From Roseomonas xinghualingensis (GTDB taxonomy: Bacteria > Pseudomonadota > Alphaproteobacteria > Acetobacterales > Acetobacteraceae): a stretch of DNA of 64,000 nt. The DNA is taken from the NCBI RefSeq assembly GCF_025791835.1, contig NZ_JAOXLP010000019.1, positions 1 through 64,000 of the forward strand, written 5' to 3'. Below, in pieces: positions 6,603 to 16,438 of this stretch. The position numbers and the translations under genes were made by a program. Position 1 is the stretch's first letter, and each line of letters starts with the position of its first letter. The notes beneath the pieces were generated by a model, which was given only the letters and a program-made list of their open reading frames with translations, ran no database searches and had not been told where the DNA came from.

Positions 6603-7856
6603 ATGAAGGTCCTGGTCCTCGGCAGCGGCGTGATCGGGGTCACCACCGCTTGGTACCTCGCGCGCGCGGGGCATGAGGTGGTAGTGGTTGACCGGCAGGA
6701 CGGCGCCGGGAAGGAGACGAGCTTCGCCAATGCGGGGCAGCTTTCCTACGGCTATTCCTCGCCCTGGGCCGGGCCTGGCGTGCCGATGAAAGCGGTGAAG
6801 TGGCTGCTGATGCACCACCGCCCCTTCGTCTTCTGGCCACGCCCGGACTGGGAGATGATCTCCTGGCTCTCCCGCATGGCCGCGAACTGCACGGAACGCG
6901 CCTATCGCCGCAACAAGGGCCGCATGGTGCGCGTGGCTGAATACAGCCGCGTCGCGCTGGCCGAATTGCGTGCCGAGACCGGCATCGAGTTCGACCATCG
7001 CGCGCGCGGCACGGTGCAGCTCTTCCGCACCCAGAAGCAGCTCGACCATGTGAGCGACGACACCGCCGTGCTGGACCAATACGGCGTTCCCTGGGAGTTG
7101 CTTGACCCGGCCGGCTGCATCGCGGCCGAGCCGGCGCTGGCGCGGGTGAAGGACCGCTTCGTTGGCGGGCTGCGCCTGCCGCAGGACGAGACGGGGGATG
7201 CCTTCCTCTTCACCCAGCGCCTGGCGGAAATGGCGCGGGAGCAGGGGGTGGCCTTCCATCTGGGCGTCAGCATCGCGGGCATCCGCACCGAGGCCGGGCG
7301 GGTGCAGGCGGTGGAGACGGATCATGGCGACTTCACCGCCGATGCCTATGTCGCGGCGCTGGGCAGCCATACCCCTGCCATGCTGCGCCCCCTGGGGCTC
7401 AACCTGCCCGTCTATCCGATCAAGGGGTATTCCCTGACCTTGCCGGTGACCGAGGACGCGGCGGCGCCGGTCTCCACCGTGATGGACGAGACCTACAAGA
7501 TCGCCATCACCCGGCTGGGCAACCGCATCCGCGTCGGCGGCACGGCCGAGATCGCCGGCTTCAGCACCAGCCTGCGCGCCCCGCGGCGCGAGACGCTGGA
7601 GCATTCGGTGGGAGACCTCTTCCCCGATGGCGGCGACATCTCCGCAGCCCGGTTCTGGACCGGACTGCGGCCGATGACACCGGATGGCACGCCCATCATC
7701 GGCAAGACGCCCTTGCAGAACCTCTACACCAATACCGGCCATGGGACGCTGGGCTGGACCATGGCCTGCGGCTCGGGCCGGGTGCTGGCCGATATCATCT
7801 CGGGACGCCGGCCCGACATCGACACGGTGGATCTTGGCCTGTCACGCTATGGGTGA
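6603..7856 (+). CDS. dadA: D-amino acid dehydrogenase small subunit
   Basis: This 417-residue FAD-dependent DadA-type enzyme oxidatively deaminates D-amino acids to 2-oxo acids, passing electrons to the respiratory chain. The N-terminus is a dinucleotide-binding Rossmann motif (Gly-Ser-Gly-Val-Ile-Gly, residues 8-13), followed near residue 40 by the Ser-Phe-Ala-Asn-Ala-Gly-Gln motif typical of DadA. A C-terminal Thr-Gly-His-Gly-Thr-Leu-Gly-Trp motif contacts FAD. Length is normal for the family. The ATG at 6603 starts directly at the Rossmann strand; the frame is open upstream to 6477 but without family-like sequence. No alanine racemase gene is beside it. Confidence 0.9.
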   Translation: MKVLVLGSGVIGVTTAWYLARAGHEVVVVDRQDGAGKETSFANAGQLSYGYSSPWAGPGVPMKAVKWLLMHHRPFVFWPRPDWEMISWLSRMAANCTERAYRRNKGRMVRVAEYSRVALAELRAETGIEFDHRARGTVQLFRTQKQLDHVSDDTAVLDQYGVPWELLDPAGCIAAEPALARVKDRFVGGLRLPQDETGDAFLFTQRLAEMAREQGVAFHLGVSIAGIRTEAGRVQAVETDHGDFTADAYVAALGSHTPAMLRPLGLNLPVYPIKGYSLTLPVTEDAAAPVSTVMDETYKIAITRLGNRIRVGGTAEIAGFSTSLRAPRRETLEHSVGDLFPDGGDISAARFWTGLRPMTPDGTPIIGKTPLQNLYTNTGHGTLGWTMACGSGRVLADIISGRRPDIDTVDLGLSRYG

Positions 7857-7884
7857 GCCCTCTTGCTATGGGTGAGCCCTCTTG
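7847..7884. repeat. 19-bp tandem duplication across the dadA stop
   Basis: The unit ctatgggtgagccctcttg occurs twice in direct tandem (7847-7865, 7866-7884). The first copy contains the last codons and TGA stop of dadA; the second repeats the stop just downstream. A loss or gain of one unit would leave the protein unchanged. Confidence 0.85.
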
Positions 7885-7963
7885 GAAGCCGGGCACCGGC
7901 TGCCGACATGCTGCCCAGCCGAGTGGAAACCGCGTCGATCCCGGGTGGAATGCAGATCATTTC

Positions 7964-7997
7964 CCGTGGTAAAGTCGTGGAATTAGATAAACCACGG
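7964..7997 (+). promoter_or_regulatory. inverted repeat ahead of the peroxiredoxin gene
   Basis: CCGTGGT (7964-7970) and ACCACGG (7991-7997) form a seven-base inverted repeat around an AT-rich 20-base spacer. The right arm runs into the GGAG of the peroxiredoxin ribosome-binding site. It may be an operator for a redox regulator or an RNA hairpin affecting translation; neither can be decided from sequence. Confidence 0.35.
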
Positions 7998-8009
7998 AGA
8001 AGTAGTCGC

Positions 8010-8651
8010 ATGGCGTTGCAGCTTGGGCAGGTTGCCCCCGATTTCGAGGCGGATACGACCGAGGGGCGCATCCGCTTCCATGAGTGGCTTGGCAACTCCT
8101 GGGGGGTAATCTTCAGCCATCCCAAAGACTTCACCCCTGTCTGCACGACAGAGTTGGGCTACACCGCCAAGCTCAAGCCGGAATTCGACCGCCGCGGCGT
8201 GAAGGTGATCGGCCTTTCCGTCGATACGCTGGACCGCCATGAGGGCTGGAACGCCGATATAGCCGAAACCCAGGGCACGGCGGTGAACTTCCCGATGATC
8301 TCGGATCCGGACAAGGCGGTTTCGAACCTCTACGGGATGATCCATCCCGAGGCCGATGCCGCCGTGACAGTCCGTACGGTCTTCGTCATCGATCCGAATA
8401 AGAAGATCCGCCTGATGCTGGTCTATCCACCCAGCACCGGCCGCAACTTCGACGAGGTCCTGCGGGTGATCGACAGCCTACAGACGACCGATCGGCACAA
8501 GGTGGCCACGCCGGTGAACTGGCAGCCAGGCGACAAGGCGATCGTGCTGGCAAGCCTCTCGGACGAGGACGCCAGGAAGCAGTTCCCGCAGGGCTTCACG
8601 GCTGAGAAGCCGTATCTGCGCTGGGTCGACATCAACCAGAACAAGGCCTGA
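8010..8651 (+). CDS. 1-Cys peroxiredoxin
   Basis: This is a 213-residue Prx6-type thiol peroxidase that reduces hydrogen peroxide and organic hydroperoxides. The peroxidatic cysteine is Cys45 in Pro-Val-Cys-Thr-Thr-Glu, preceded by His-Pro-Lys-Asp-Phe-Thr. The long C-terminal domain (about 160-213) is the dimerisation region of the 1-Cys class, and no resolving cysteine motif is seen. The ATG at 8010 has GGAG about ten bases upstream; a longer frame from 7863 is not family-like. It precedes cysK by four bases, so oxidative-stress defence and cysteine synthesis are probably co-transcribed. Confidence 0.9.
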   Translation: MALQLGQVAPDFEADTTEGRIRFHEWLGNSWGVIFSHPKDFTPVCTTELGYTAKLKPEFDRRGVKVIGLSVDTLDRHEGWNADIAETQGTAVNFPMISDPDKAVSNLYGMIHPEADAAVTVRTVFVIDPNKKIRLMLVYPPSTGRNFDEVLRVIDSLQTTDRHKVATPVNWQPGDKAIVLASLSDEDARKQFPQGFTAEKPYLRWVDINQNKA

Positions 8652-8655
8652 GAGA

Positions 8656-9645
8656 GTGATTGCAACCGACTTCTGGGATGCGGTGGGGAACACGCCGCTT
8701 ATCCGGCTCCGCCGCGCCTCCGAGGAGACGGGCTGCGAGATCCTCGGCAAGGCCGAGTTCATGAATCCCGGCGGCAGCGTAAAGGATCGCGCTGCCGTCG
8801 GGATCCTTGGGGAGGCCGTGAGACGCGGCCTGCTCACCCTGGGTCAGCCCGGCACAGTGGTTGAGGGGACGGCCGGCAATACCGGCATCGGCCTCGCCCT
8901 CGCGGCCAATGCGCGTGGGTGGAAATCCGTGATCGTGGTGCCGGAAACGCAGAGTCGCGAGAAGATCGACTTCCTGCGCATGATCGGCGCCGATGTCAGG
9001 CTGGTGGCGCCCAAGCCGCTTTCGGATCCCGGCCATTACGTGAACACCTCCCGCCGTATCGCGGAGGAGATGGGCGCGGTTTGGGCGAATCAGTTCGACA
9101 ACCAGGCGAACGCCGCCGCCCATGAGGCGACGACCGGGCCGGAGATCTGGGCGGAGACGGAGGGCAAAATCGATGCCTTCACCTGTTCCTGCGGCACGGG
9201 CGGCACGCTGGCGGGCGTTGCGCGCGCGCTGAAGGCGAAGAAGCCGGATGTGCAAATCGTGCTGGCGGACCCGCATGGCTCGGGCCTTTTTTCCTGGGTG
9301 AAAACCGGTGCCGTGTCCGCCGAGGGCAATTCGATCACCGAGGGCATCGGGCAGGCCAGCAAGGTCCCCGGCAACCTCACCAATGCGCCGATCGACGATG
9401 CGGTCCGCATCTCGGACCCCGAGGCGCTGGAGCAGTGCTTCTCCCTTCTGGCGGAGGAAGGCCTCAGCGTTGGCGGATCAGCGGGGCTGAACGTGGCGGC
9501 GGCAATCCAGGTGGCGAAGGCCATGGGGCCAGGGCACACCATCGTCACCGTGCTCTGCGACGGCGGCGCGCGCTACCAGTCGAAGCTGTTCAATCCGGAA
9601 TGGCTGCGCGAGCGCGGACTGCCCGTCCCGCCCTGGCTGGCATGA
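8656..9645 (+). CDS. cysK: cysteine synthase A (O-acetylserine sulfhydrylase)
   Basis: This 329-residue PLP enzyme makes L-cysteine from O-acetylserine and sulfide. It starts at a GTG four bases after the peroxiredoxin stop. The PLP lysine is Lys43 in Asn-Pro-Gly-Gly-Ser-Val-Lys-Asp-Arg. A Gly-Thr-Ala-Gly-Asn-Thr-Gly substrate loop follows near residues 70-77, and a Gly-Thr-Gly-Gly-Thr phosphate-binding loop lies near 177. Its last four bases overlap the start of cysE. The C-terminal extension beyond 310 is usual for this alphaproteobacterial type. Confidence 0.9.
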   Translation: MIATDFWDAVGNTPLIRLRRASEETGCEILGKAEFMNPGGSVKDRAAVGILGEAVRRGLLTLGQPGTVVEGTAGNTGIGLALAANARGWKSVIVVPETQSREKIDFLRMIGADVRLVAPKPLSDPGHYVNTSRRIAEEMGAVWANQFDNQANAAAHEATTGPEIWAETEGKIDAFTCSCGTGGTLAGVARALKAKKPDVQIVLADPHGSGLFSWVKTGAVSAEGNSITEGIGQASKVPGNLTNAPIDDAVRISDPEALEQCFSLLAEEGLSVGGSAGLNVAAAIQVAKAMGPGHTIVTVLCDGGARYQSKLFNPEWLRERGLPVPPWLA

Positions 9646-10277
9646 TCCGCGAGGCGCTGGAGATCGTGCGCGCCATCCGGGCGCGCGACCCGGCGCAGCC
9701 GACCTTCGCGGAAGTGGTACTCTGTTATGCCGGGCTTCATGCCGTGCTCTGGCACCGCTTGTCGCACCGGCTGTGGCGCATGGGATTGCGTGCGCCCGCC
9801 CGGTGCGTCTCCCATCTCTCGCGCTTCCTGACGGGCATTGAGATTCATCCCGGTGCGCGCATCGGCCGGCGGCTCTTCATCGATCACGGCATGGGCGTGG
9901 TGATCGGTGAAACCGCGGAAATCGGTGACGACGTGCTGATCTATCACGGCGTCACCCTGGGTGGGCTGACCACAAAGCCCGGCAAGCGGCATCCTACGCT
10001 GGAAGATGGCGCGATCATCGGCGCGGGTGCCCAGGTGCTGGGGCCGATCCTGATCGGGCGGAATGCGCGGGTGGGCGCGAATGCCGTCTGCGTCGATCCG
10101 GTACCGGAGGGCGTTACGGTGGTGGGTATTCCCGCGCGCCCACCAGGAAAGACGAAGGGCAGCCAGACGGCGGGTTACGGAATCGTCCCCGATGCACCGG
10201 ATCCGGTGGCGGAGCAGATCGCCGCGTTGCGGGTGGAGATCGCCGTGCTGAGGGAGCGGAACTCCCTCGGCGCCTGA
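9642..10277 (+). CDS. cysE: serine O-acetyltransferase
   Basis: This 211-residue enzyme acetylates serine with acetyl-CoA, supplying O-acetylserine to CysK encoded just upstream. The ATG overlaps the cysK stop (ATGA). The left-handed beta-helix of hexapeptide repeats spans about 65-165, with catalytic-type His82 (Ile-Asp-His-Gly) and His102 (Tyr-His-Gly-Val). It is shorter than the 273-residue enterobacterial CysE and matches the short bacterial EpsC type. The C-terminal tail is not of the classic Ile-ending kind that docks into CysK, so complex formation is uncertain. Confidence 0.9.
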   Translation: MIREALEIVRAIRARDPAQPTFAEVVLCYAGLHAVLWHRLSHRLWRMGLRAPARCVSHLSRFLTGIEIHPGARIGRRLFIDHGMGVVIGETAEIGDDVLIYHGVTLGGLTTKPGKRHPTLEDGAIIGAGAQVLGPILIGRNARVGANAVCVDPVPEGVTVVGIPARPPGKTKGSQTAGYGIVPDAPDPVAEQIAALRVEIAVLRERNSLGA

Positions 10278-10302
10278 AGCGCCACGGTCCATGAATGAAA
10301 GG

Positions 10303-10325
10303 GGGCGGGACTTTCGATCCCGCCC
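10303..10325. terminator. hairpin between convergent cysE and glcB
   Basis: A perfect eight-base stem, GGGCGGGA with TCCCGCCC, has a seven-base loop. It could end transcription from both sides, although the T-tract is weak. Confidence 0.55.
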
Positions 10326-10370
10326 TCAATCGCTCCTCGCAAGAGGATCGTGCGCCTTACTAGCGCATGA

Positions 10371-12518
10371 TCAGCCGCGCTTCGCCTCGCGCCGGCGGGC
10401 GTGGAGGATGAACTCGGTATAGCCATTCGGCTGCGTCGTTCCCTCAAAGACGAGGTCGCAGGCCGCCCTGAAGGCCACTCCATCATAGTTCGGCGCCATG
10501 GGCGTGTAGGCGGGATCGCCGGCGTTCTGCTGGTCCACCACCTTCGCCATGCGCCGCATCGTTTCCTCGACACGGGCACGGTCCACGATGCCGTGGCGCA
10601 GCCAGTTGGCGATGTGCTGGGCGGAAATGCGCAGGGTCGCGCGATCCTCCATCAGCCCGACATCATGGATGTCCGGCACCTTGGAGCAGCCGACGCCCTG
10701 GTCGATCCAGCGCACCACATAACCGAGGATACCCTGGGCGTTGTTGTCCAGCTCCGCCTGGATGTCGTCGGGCGACCAGTTGGTGTTCTCCGCCAGCGGC
10801 ACCGTCAGGAGGTCGGACAGCTTCGCGCGTGGCCCACCCGCCGCCAACTCCGCCTGCCGCGCGGCGACATCCACCTGGTGGTAGTGTAGCGCGTGCAACG
10901 CGGCGGCCGTGGGGGAGGGGACCCAGGCCGTGGTGGCGCCGGCCTTGGGATGGCCGATCTTCTGTTCCAGCATCGCGGCCATGGCATCGGGGGCCGCCCA
11001 CATGCCCTTGCCGATCTGCGCATGGCCGCGCAGCCCGCAGGCGAGGCCAACATCGACGTTGTTGTCCTCATAGGCGGAGATCCAGGCGGCCTTGCGCATG
11101 TCGTTCTTGCGGACGACGGCGCCGGCCTCCATCGAAGTGTGGATCTCGTCGCCCGTGCGGTCGAGGAAGCCCGTGTTGATGAAGAAGATGCGCGACTTCG
11201 CCGCTTCGATGCAGCGGGCGAGATTGACGGTGGTGCGCCGCTCCTCGTCCATGATGCCCATCTTCAGCGTGTCGCGCGGCAGGCCGAGCGCATCCTCCAC
11301 CTCACCGAAAAGGGCAACGGCCCAGGCGACCTCGGCGGGGCCGTGCATCTTCGGCTTCACGATATAGACGCTGCCCGCGCGGCTGTTCATGCGCTTGCCG
11401 CGCAGGTCATGCAGCGCGATCAGGGAGGTGACATAGGCGTCGAGGATCGTCTCCGCCGTCTCAGCGCCGTCGAGCGTGACGGCATCGGTCATCATGTGAT
11501 GGCCGACATTGCGCACCAGCATGAGCGAGCGGCCATGCAGCGTGATTTCGCCACCGCCCGGTGCCTTGAAGACGCGGTCCGGGTTCAGGCGGCGCTCCAC
11601 CACCTGCCCGCCCTTGTCGAAGCTAGCGGAGAGGTCGCCGCGCATCAGGCCGAGCCAGTTGCGGTAGACGACGACCTTGTCGCCGGCATCCACGGCAGCA
11701 ACAGAATCCTCAGCATCCATGATGGTGGAAAGCGCCGCTTCCACCACCACATCGGCCACGCCCGCCGCATCGGTCCTGCCGATCGGGTGGCTACGGTCGA
11801 TCACGATTTCCAGATGCAGCCCGTTCTTCACGAGCAGGATGCTGCCGGGCTCGTCCTCGCTGCCGGTGTAGCCGCGGAACTGGGACGGGTCCTTCAGCCC
11901 GGTGCTGGCCCCGCTGTTCTGCAGCACGCTCAGCGTCCCGCCCTCGATCCGGTAGGCGCTGGCATCGGCATGGCTGCCCGAGGCGAGCGTCGCGGCGTCG
12001 TCCAGCACGGTCCGGGCGCGGGCAATCACGGCGGCGCCGCGCGCGGGGTCGTAGCCCTTGGCCCTCGGTCCCTCCTGCGGGATGGCATCGGTTCCATAGA
12101 GCGCGTCATAAAGACTGCCCCAGCGCGCATTGGCGGCGTTCAGCGCATAGCGTGCATTGTTGACCGGCACGACCAGCTGCGGCCCGGCAAGGCGGGCAAT
12201 TTCGTCATCCACATTGGCCGTGGTGACCTGGAAGGGCGCCGGCGGGTCCAGCAGATAGCCGGTGCTGCGCAGGAAGGCTTCATAGGCCTCCCGGTCCACC
12301 GGGCGTGCGGGATGGGCGCGATGCCATTCGTCGATGCGGGCCTGCAGGGAATCGCGCTCCCCCAGCAGGGCCGCATTCTTCGGGCCCAGCCCGCGCAGGG
12401 TTTTCTCCATCGCGGCCCAGAAGGCGGAGGGCTCCACCCCCGTCCCGGGGATTGCCTCCTCCTCCAAGAAGCGCCGCAGGACGGGTGCGACCTCCATGCC
12501 CTGCCTCGTTCCCGCCAT
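10371..12518 (-). CDS. glcB: malate synthase G
   Basis: This 715-residue enzyme condenses glyoxylate and acetyl-CoA to malate. The length and the whole sequence fit isoform G. Family blocks include [10 protein letters not shown] in the middle, Arg-Asn-Val-Gly-His-His-Met, and near the C-terminus Gly-Lys-Gly-Met-Trp-Ala followed by the His-Tyr-His-Gln-Val-Asp-Val block. No isocitrate lyase is in the window. The start is an ATG about 145 bases from the divergent gamma-glutamyltransferase gene, so the two share a promoter region. Confidence 0.95.
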   Translation of the reverse strand: MAGTRQGMEVAPVLRRFLEEEAIPGTGVEPSAFWAAMEKTLRGLGPKNAALLGERDSLQARIDEWHRAHPARPVDREAYEAFLRSTGYLLDPPAPFQVTTANVDDEIARLAGPQLVVPVNNARYALNAANARWGSLYDALYGTDAIPQEGPRAKGYDPARGAAVIARARTVLDDAATLASGSHADASAYRIEGGTLSVLQNSGASTGLKDPSQFRGYTGSEDEPGSILLVKNGLHLEIVIDRSHPIGRTDAAGVADVVVEAALSTIMDAEDSVAAVDAGDKVVVYRNWLGLMRGDLSASFDKGGQVVERRLNPDRVFKAPGGGEITLHGRSLMLVRNVGHHMMTDAVTLDGAETAETILDAYVTSLIALHDLRGKRMNSRAGSVYIVKPKMHGPAEVAWAVALFGEVEDALGLPRDTLKMGIMDEERRTTVNLARCIEAAKSRIFFINTGFLDRTGDEIHTSMEAGAVVRKNDMRKAAWISAYEDNNVDVGLACGLRGHAQIGKGMWAAPDAMAAMLEQKIGHPKAGATTAWVPSPTAAALHALHYHQVDVAARQAELAAGGPRAKLSDLLTVPLAENTNWSPDDIQAELDNNAQGILGYVVRWIDQGVGCSKVPDIHDVGLMEDRATLRISAQHIANWLRHGIVDRARVEETMRRMAKVVDQQNAGDPAYTPMAPNYDGVAFRAACDLVFEGTTQPNGYTEFILHARRREAKRG

Positions 12519-12664
12519 GCCGCATCCTCCGACTGGTTCTGCCTGCCAGATAAGCTGGCAGCCGGTGCGGGGTAAACACTCGGCCGCGCAAGATCAGCGG
12601 GCGGTCTTGCCCAACCGCCCATCCGGGGCGAACTTCCCGCGGCCATTACGGAAGCAGGTGCCAG

Positions 12665-14293
12665 ATGCCCGACCTCCACGCCCCCGCGACGACCGCCCGG
12701 GAACTGTCCGCCTACGTCCCGCCGCCCCATACCAGCCAGCACTGGACGCTTCGCAAGCCGGCCGCCTCGGGCAAGGGTGGAATCGTGGCCTCGCAGTCCC
12801 GCGCGGCCGCGGAAGCCGGGGTGGCGGTACTGGAGGCAGGCGGCAACGCGGCCGATGCGGCCGTGGCCGCCGCCTTCGCCCTGGCGGTGGCGGAGCCCTG
12901 GAACAGCGGGCTGGGCGGGATCGGATTCGCCCTGGTCCACAAGCCGGGTGCCGCGCCGCAGGTGGTGGATTTCGGGCCGGTTGCCTCCACCAAGGTCGAT
13001 CCCTCCGCCTATCCGCTGACGGGCAAGTGGAAGCAGGACCTCTTTGCGTGGCCGGAGGTGGTCGGCGACGTGAACATCCACGGGCCGCTCTCCTTCGTCA
13101 TCCCGTCATCCGTCGCGGGCTACGACCTGCTTCGGGAGCGCTTCGGCACGGGCATGGCGCTGGACGCGCTGCTAGGGCCGGCCATCGCCCTCGCGAAGCG
13201 TGGCCTGCCGCAGGACTGGTACACGCTGCTGAAGGTCTCCGCCTCCGCCCGCGTGCTGCGGCTCTATGAGGAAAGCGCGCGGATCTACCTGCCGGATGGC
13301 CTGCCGCCCAACCCGCCCTATCAGGGCGCGCCGAGCTTCTTTCCCCTGGGCAATCTCGCCGAGACGCTGGAGCGGCTGCGTGCCCACGGGCTGCGCGACT
13401 TCTACGAGGGCGGCCTTGCCGCGGATCTGGTGGCCGATATCGCCGCGTTGGGCGGCGTCGTGGATGCGGAGGACCTCGCCGGTTGCCGGGCCATGGTGCG
13501 GGAATCGACGCCGATCGCATGGCGCGGCACCCATACTATCCACACGGCCGGCGGCCTGACCGCGGCGCCCACCATGGCGCGGGTGATCGCCGCCATGGAG
13601 CGTGTCTCCACCACGGCTGGAGCGGATGCCAACTGGTACCGTGGCTTCGCCAAGTCCATGCGGGCGGCCTACGCGGAGCGCCTCGCCGGGCTGGGCGCTG
13701 GCGCCAAGGAAAGCGGGGAGACCTGCACCACGCATCTGACCGTCTGCGACAAGGATGGGATGATGGTTTCCGTCACCACCACGCTGCTGTCCTCCATGGG
13801 CAGCCGCGTGGTGCTGCCGAAGACGGGCGTGCTGATGAACAACGGCATGATGTGGTTCGATCCGCAGCCGGGCAGCGCCAATGCCATTCGCCCCGGTGCC
13901 CGGCCGCTTTGCAACATGAGCCCGGTGACAGTCACGCGGGCGGGCGAGGACACGCAGCCCATCCTGGCTGGCGGCGCTTCGGGCGGGCGGCGGATCCTGG
14001 CCAGCGTCTGCCAGATGCTCGCCTTCCAGCTCGATTTCGGCATGGGGCCGGAAGAAGCCGCCCATATGCCGCGCATCGATGTCTCTGGCCCGGAATCCGT
14101 GACGGCGGACCGGCGCCTTTCGGCCGAGACGCTCGACGGGCTGGCGGCGGACGGGCCGCTGGAACTGGTGGAGCACGCGGTCCTGCCGGTGAACTTCGCC
14201 TGTCCGAACTTCATCGCGCGGGATGGTGGCGAGGCGACGGGGATCAGCGACGTGATGTCGCCCTGGTCGGCGGCGCTCGCCGCCAGGGTCTAG
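12665..14293 (+). CDS. gamma-glutamyltransferase family protein
   Basis: This 542-residue Ntn-hydrolase transfers or hydrolyses gamma-glutamyl groups of glutathione and gamma-glutamyl peptides. The catalytic Thr of the small subunit should be Thr355 in Thr-Thr-His-Leu-Thr-Val-Cys-Asp-Lys-Asp-Gly. Self-cleavage just before it would give subunits of about 354 and 188 residues. A Gly-Gly-Ala-Ser-Gly-Gly-Arg-Arg block near 440 matches the substrate-site GGxGG region. No obvious signal peptide is seen, so it may be cytoplasmic, unlike classical Ggt. The binding-protein gene downstream is separated by a strong hairpin. Confidence 0.85.
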   Translation: MPDLHAPATTARELSAYVPPPHTSQHWTLRKPAASGKGGIVASQSRAAAEAGVAVLEAGGNAADAAVAAAFALAVAEPWNSGLGGIGFALVHKPGAAPQVVDFGPVASTKVDPSAYPLTGKWKQDLFAWPEVVGDVNIHGPLSFVIPSSVAGYDLLRERFGTGMALDALLGPAIALAKRGLPQDWYTLLKVSASARVLRLYEESARIYLPDGLPPNPPYQGAPSFFPLGNLAETLERLRAHGLRDFYEGGLAADLVADIAALGGVVDAEDLAGCRAMVRESTPIAWRGTHTIHTAGGLTAAPTMARVIAAMERVSTTAGADANWYRGFAKSMRAAYAERLAGLGAGAKESGETCTTHLTVCDKDGMMVSVTTTLLSSMGSRVVLPKTGVLMNNGMMWFDPQPGSANAIRPGARPLCNMSPVTVTRAGEDTQPILAGGASGGRRILASVCQMLAFQLDFGMGPEEAAHMPRIDVSGPESVTADRRLSAETLDGLAADGPLELVEHAVLPVNFACPNFIARDGGEATGISDVMSPWSAALAARV

Positions 14294-14306
14294 CGGCACG
14301 CCTCTT

Positions 14307-14356
14307 GCGACTCCCGGAATGATGGGGCGTCCGGCCCCACCCATTCCGGGAGTCGC
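14307..14356 (+). promoter_or_regulatory. perfect 15-bp hairpin covering the ribosome-binding site of the next gene
   Basis: GCGACTCCCGGAATG (14307-14321) is exactly complementary to 14342-14356. Inside the loop GGGGC and GCCCC can pair as well. The right arm contains the only good Shine-Dalgarno sequence (GGGAG, 14348-14352) of the gene starting at 14359. In mRNA the folded form would hide that site; as DNA it is a large palindrome able to bind a dimeric regulator. It could also end the upstream transcript, but no T-run follows. Confidence 0.6.
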
Positions 14357-14358
14357 CC

Positions 14359-15336
14359 ATGCTGCATCGACGGTCCCTTCTCTCCGCCACCTTGGCCGGG
14401 CTGGCGATGCCCGCCATCGCCCAACCGGCCTGGAAGCCGCGTCAGCCCATCCGCCTGATCGCCACCTTCCCGCCCGGCGGGCTGGCCGATGTGGTGGCGC
14501 GGCTTGTTTCTCCCGCCATCGCGCAGAAGCTCGGTGCGACCATCGTGGTGGAGAACCGCCCCGGCGCGGGCGGCACGATCGGCGCCGATGTGGCATCCAA
14601 GGCCGCGCCGGATGGCCACACCCTGGTCATCAGCCATGCCTCGCCCAATGGCATCGCCCCTGGGATCTATCCAAGTCTGCCCTACGATCCCGTGGGTGAC
14701 TTCACCCACATCGCCATGCTTTGCGATACGGCGAATGTCCTGATGGTGAACAAGGGCTCGGACACCCCGAACCTGGATGCATTCCTCACCAAGGCGCGCG
14801 GCCCCGGCGTCCGCTATGGCTCGTCCGGCATCGGCTCCATCACGCATCTGATGGGCGCGGTGCTCACGCGGGAAGCGCGCGCGCCGAAGCTCGACCATGT
14901 TCCCTATCGTGGCAGCGCGCCCGCCATGCAGGATCTTTTCGCCGGCCATATCGAGAGCGTCTTCGATCCGCTGACCACCAATGTGGCCATGATCAGGGAA
15001 GGTAGCGTGATCGGCCTGGCCGTCTCCTCGCCAGGGCGCGTGCCGGCGATACCCGATGTGCCCACCTTCGCCGAGCTGGGCCTGCCGGCACTCACCGCCA
15101 CCACATGGATCGGCATATCCGGCCCCAAGGGCCTCCCGGCGCCGGTGGCTGCTGCGGTGCAGGAGGCGGTTCTCGCCACGATCGCTGATCCCGGCATCAG
15201 GGCGAAGATGGCGGACCTCGCCTCCTACACGCCGCCGAAGCCGCTGGTCGGGGCGGAGTACACGGCGATGATTGCCAAATACGCGTCGGAGTGGACTGCG
15301 GTGGCGAAGGCGGCGGGAATCACCGCTGCGGCCTGA
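14359..15336 (+). CDS. Bug/TctC-family periplasmic solute-binding protein
   Basis: This 325-residue protein of the tripartite tricarboxylate transporter binding family has a twin-Arg-containing signal peptide (residues 1-21, ending Ala-Ile-Ala). Typical Bug blocks follow: Phe-Pro-Pro-Gly-Gly-Leu-Ala-Asp, Val-Val-Glu-Asn-Arg-Pro-Gly-Ala-Gly-Gly and Val-Pro-Tyr-Arg-Gly. It should bind a carboxylate or similar small ligand in the periplasm. No TctA/TctB membrane genes are near, so it is an orphan receptor, common in this family. Its ribosome-binding site is inside the preceding hairpin. The neighbouring gamma-glutamyltransferase and amidase suggest a ligand linked to amide or peptide breakdown. 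Confidence 0.9.
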   Translation: MLHRRSLLSATLAGLAMPAIAQPAWKPRQPIRLIATFPPGGLADVVARLVSPAIAQKLGATIVVENRPGAGGTIGADVASKAAPDGHTLVISHASPNGIAPGIYPSLPYDPVGDFTHIAMLCDTANVLMVNKGSDTPNLDAFLTKARGPGVRYGSSGIGSITHLMGAVLTREARAPKLDHVPYRGSAPAMQDLFAGHIESVFDPLTTNVAMIREGSVIGLAVSSPGRVPAIPDVPTFAELGLPALTATTWIGISGPKGLPAPVAAAVQEAVLATIADPGIRAKMADLASYTPPKPLVGAEYTAMIAKYASEWTAVAKAAGITAAA

Positions 15337-15451
15337 GCACCAGAATATCACGGGGCCGTGATTTCCACCTTGAGCCCCGGCCATGCCGGGAGAATGATGC
15401 TCGTTGCGCGGCCAGGATGGCGGCGCGGAGTCTCAGGATGGGAGTGCGGGC

Positions 15452-16342
15452 ATGGGTTTGGGGAGCTTTTTGAGCCAGAAGCTCTTCCGCCGCTCCCATC
15501 CTGCCGCGGATTTTCCTGACGCGCCGCCACGCGCGGCGCGCGAGGGTTTCGCCGAAAGCATGGGCGCGGAGGAATTCACCCACGCACCCGGCTTCCTCCG
15601 TTCCGGCGGGAGCGGCCACCGTGGCTGGTCACCCAGCGGCTTCAGCCGGGCAGGGGACGCGGCTTTCGCCAGCACGGGCCCGCATGGCCATCGCGGTCGC
15701 ATGCGCCAGAAGCTGCTGGAGCGCGGACCGGATGCGCTGGCGGATTACGAGTTGCTGGAGATGCTGCTCTTCTTCGCCTTCAAGAAGGGCGACACAAAGC
15801 CGCTCGCCAAATCCCTGATCAACCGCCATGGCAGCTTCGCCGCCGTGCTGGCGGCGCCCCAGGCGGAACTGCTGGCAACCCACGGCCTTGGCGAACACAG
15901 CGTGGCCGCGCTGAAGCTCGTTCAGGCCTCCGCGCTGCGCCTGGCGCAGGCGGAGGCGATGGAGCAGCCCATCCTCAACAACTGGGACCGGCTGCTCGCC
16001 TATCTGAATGCCGCCATCTCGCGCGAGAAGATCGAGCAGTTCCGCATCCTGTTCCTGGACAGCAAGAACCGCCTGATCGCGGACGAGGCCCAGGCGAAGG
16101 GTACCGTTAACCATACCCCGGTCTATCCGCGGGAAGTTATCAAGCGGGCGCTGGAGTTGCATGCGACCGCGCTGATCCTCGTCCATAATCATCCCAGCGG
16201 CGACCCGACGCCGAGCCGCGCCGATATCGAGATGACGCAGGAGATCCGCGTGGCCGGGGAGATTTTCTCGATCGTCGTGCATGACCACCTGATCATCGGC
16301 AACGGGCGGCACCTCTCCTTCCGGCGCGAAGGGCTGCTCTAG
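15452..16342 (+). CDS. radC: RadC family JAB-domain protein
   Basis: This 296-residue RadC/YicR-type protein has a helix-hairpin-helix-like N-terminal half and a C-terminal JAB/MPN metal-binding domain with His-Asn-His-Pro-Ser-Gly-Asp-Pro-Thr-Pro-Ser and a following Asp. A C-terminal Gly-Arg-His-Leu-Ser-Phe block ends the protein. I chose the ATG at 15452, which has GGGAG eight bases upstream; the TTG at 15404 gives a poorer start. The first 75 residues are low-complexity and longer than in most RadC proteins. The family's cellular role in repair is disputed. Confidence 0.88.
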   Translation: MGLGSFLSQKLFRRSHPAADFPDAPPRAAREGFAESMGAEEFTHAPGFLRSGGSGHRGWSPSGFSRAGDAAFASTGPHGHRGRMRQKLLERGPDALADYELLEMLLFFAFKKGDTKPLAKSLINRHGSFAAVLAAPQAELLATHGLGEHSVAALKLVQASALRLAQAEAMEQPILNNWDRLLAYLNAAISREKIEQFRILFLDSKNRLIADEAQAKGTVNHTPVYPREVIKRALELHATALILVHNHPSGDPTPSRADIEMTQEIRVAGEIFSIVVHDHLIIGNGRHLSFRREGLL

Positions 16343-16438
16343 AAAGCCTTGTTGCGCGGGCGGCGCGGTCGGGCGCCTAGTCTTCCGCACGAGGGCAAGC
16401 GGGTCCATCCTGGCCAGGCATCCGCTTTCAGGTACAGC

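Noticed and set aside
10893..12575. 560-codon open frame on the plus strand
   Set aside because: It is antisense to malate synthase G; long shadow frames are expected at this GC content.
15350..15370. Palindromic ATCACGG/CCGTGAT before radC
   Set aside because: The arms leave only a two-base loop and there is no T-run or conserved neighbour; it may be chance.
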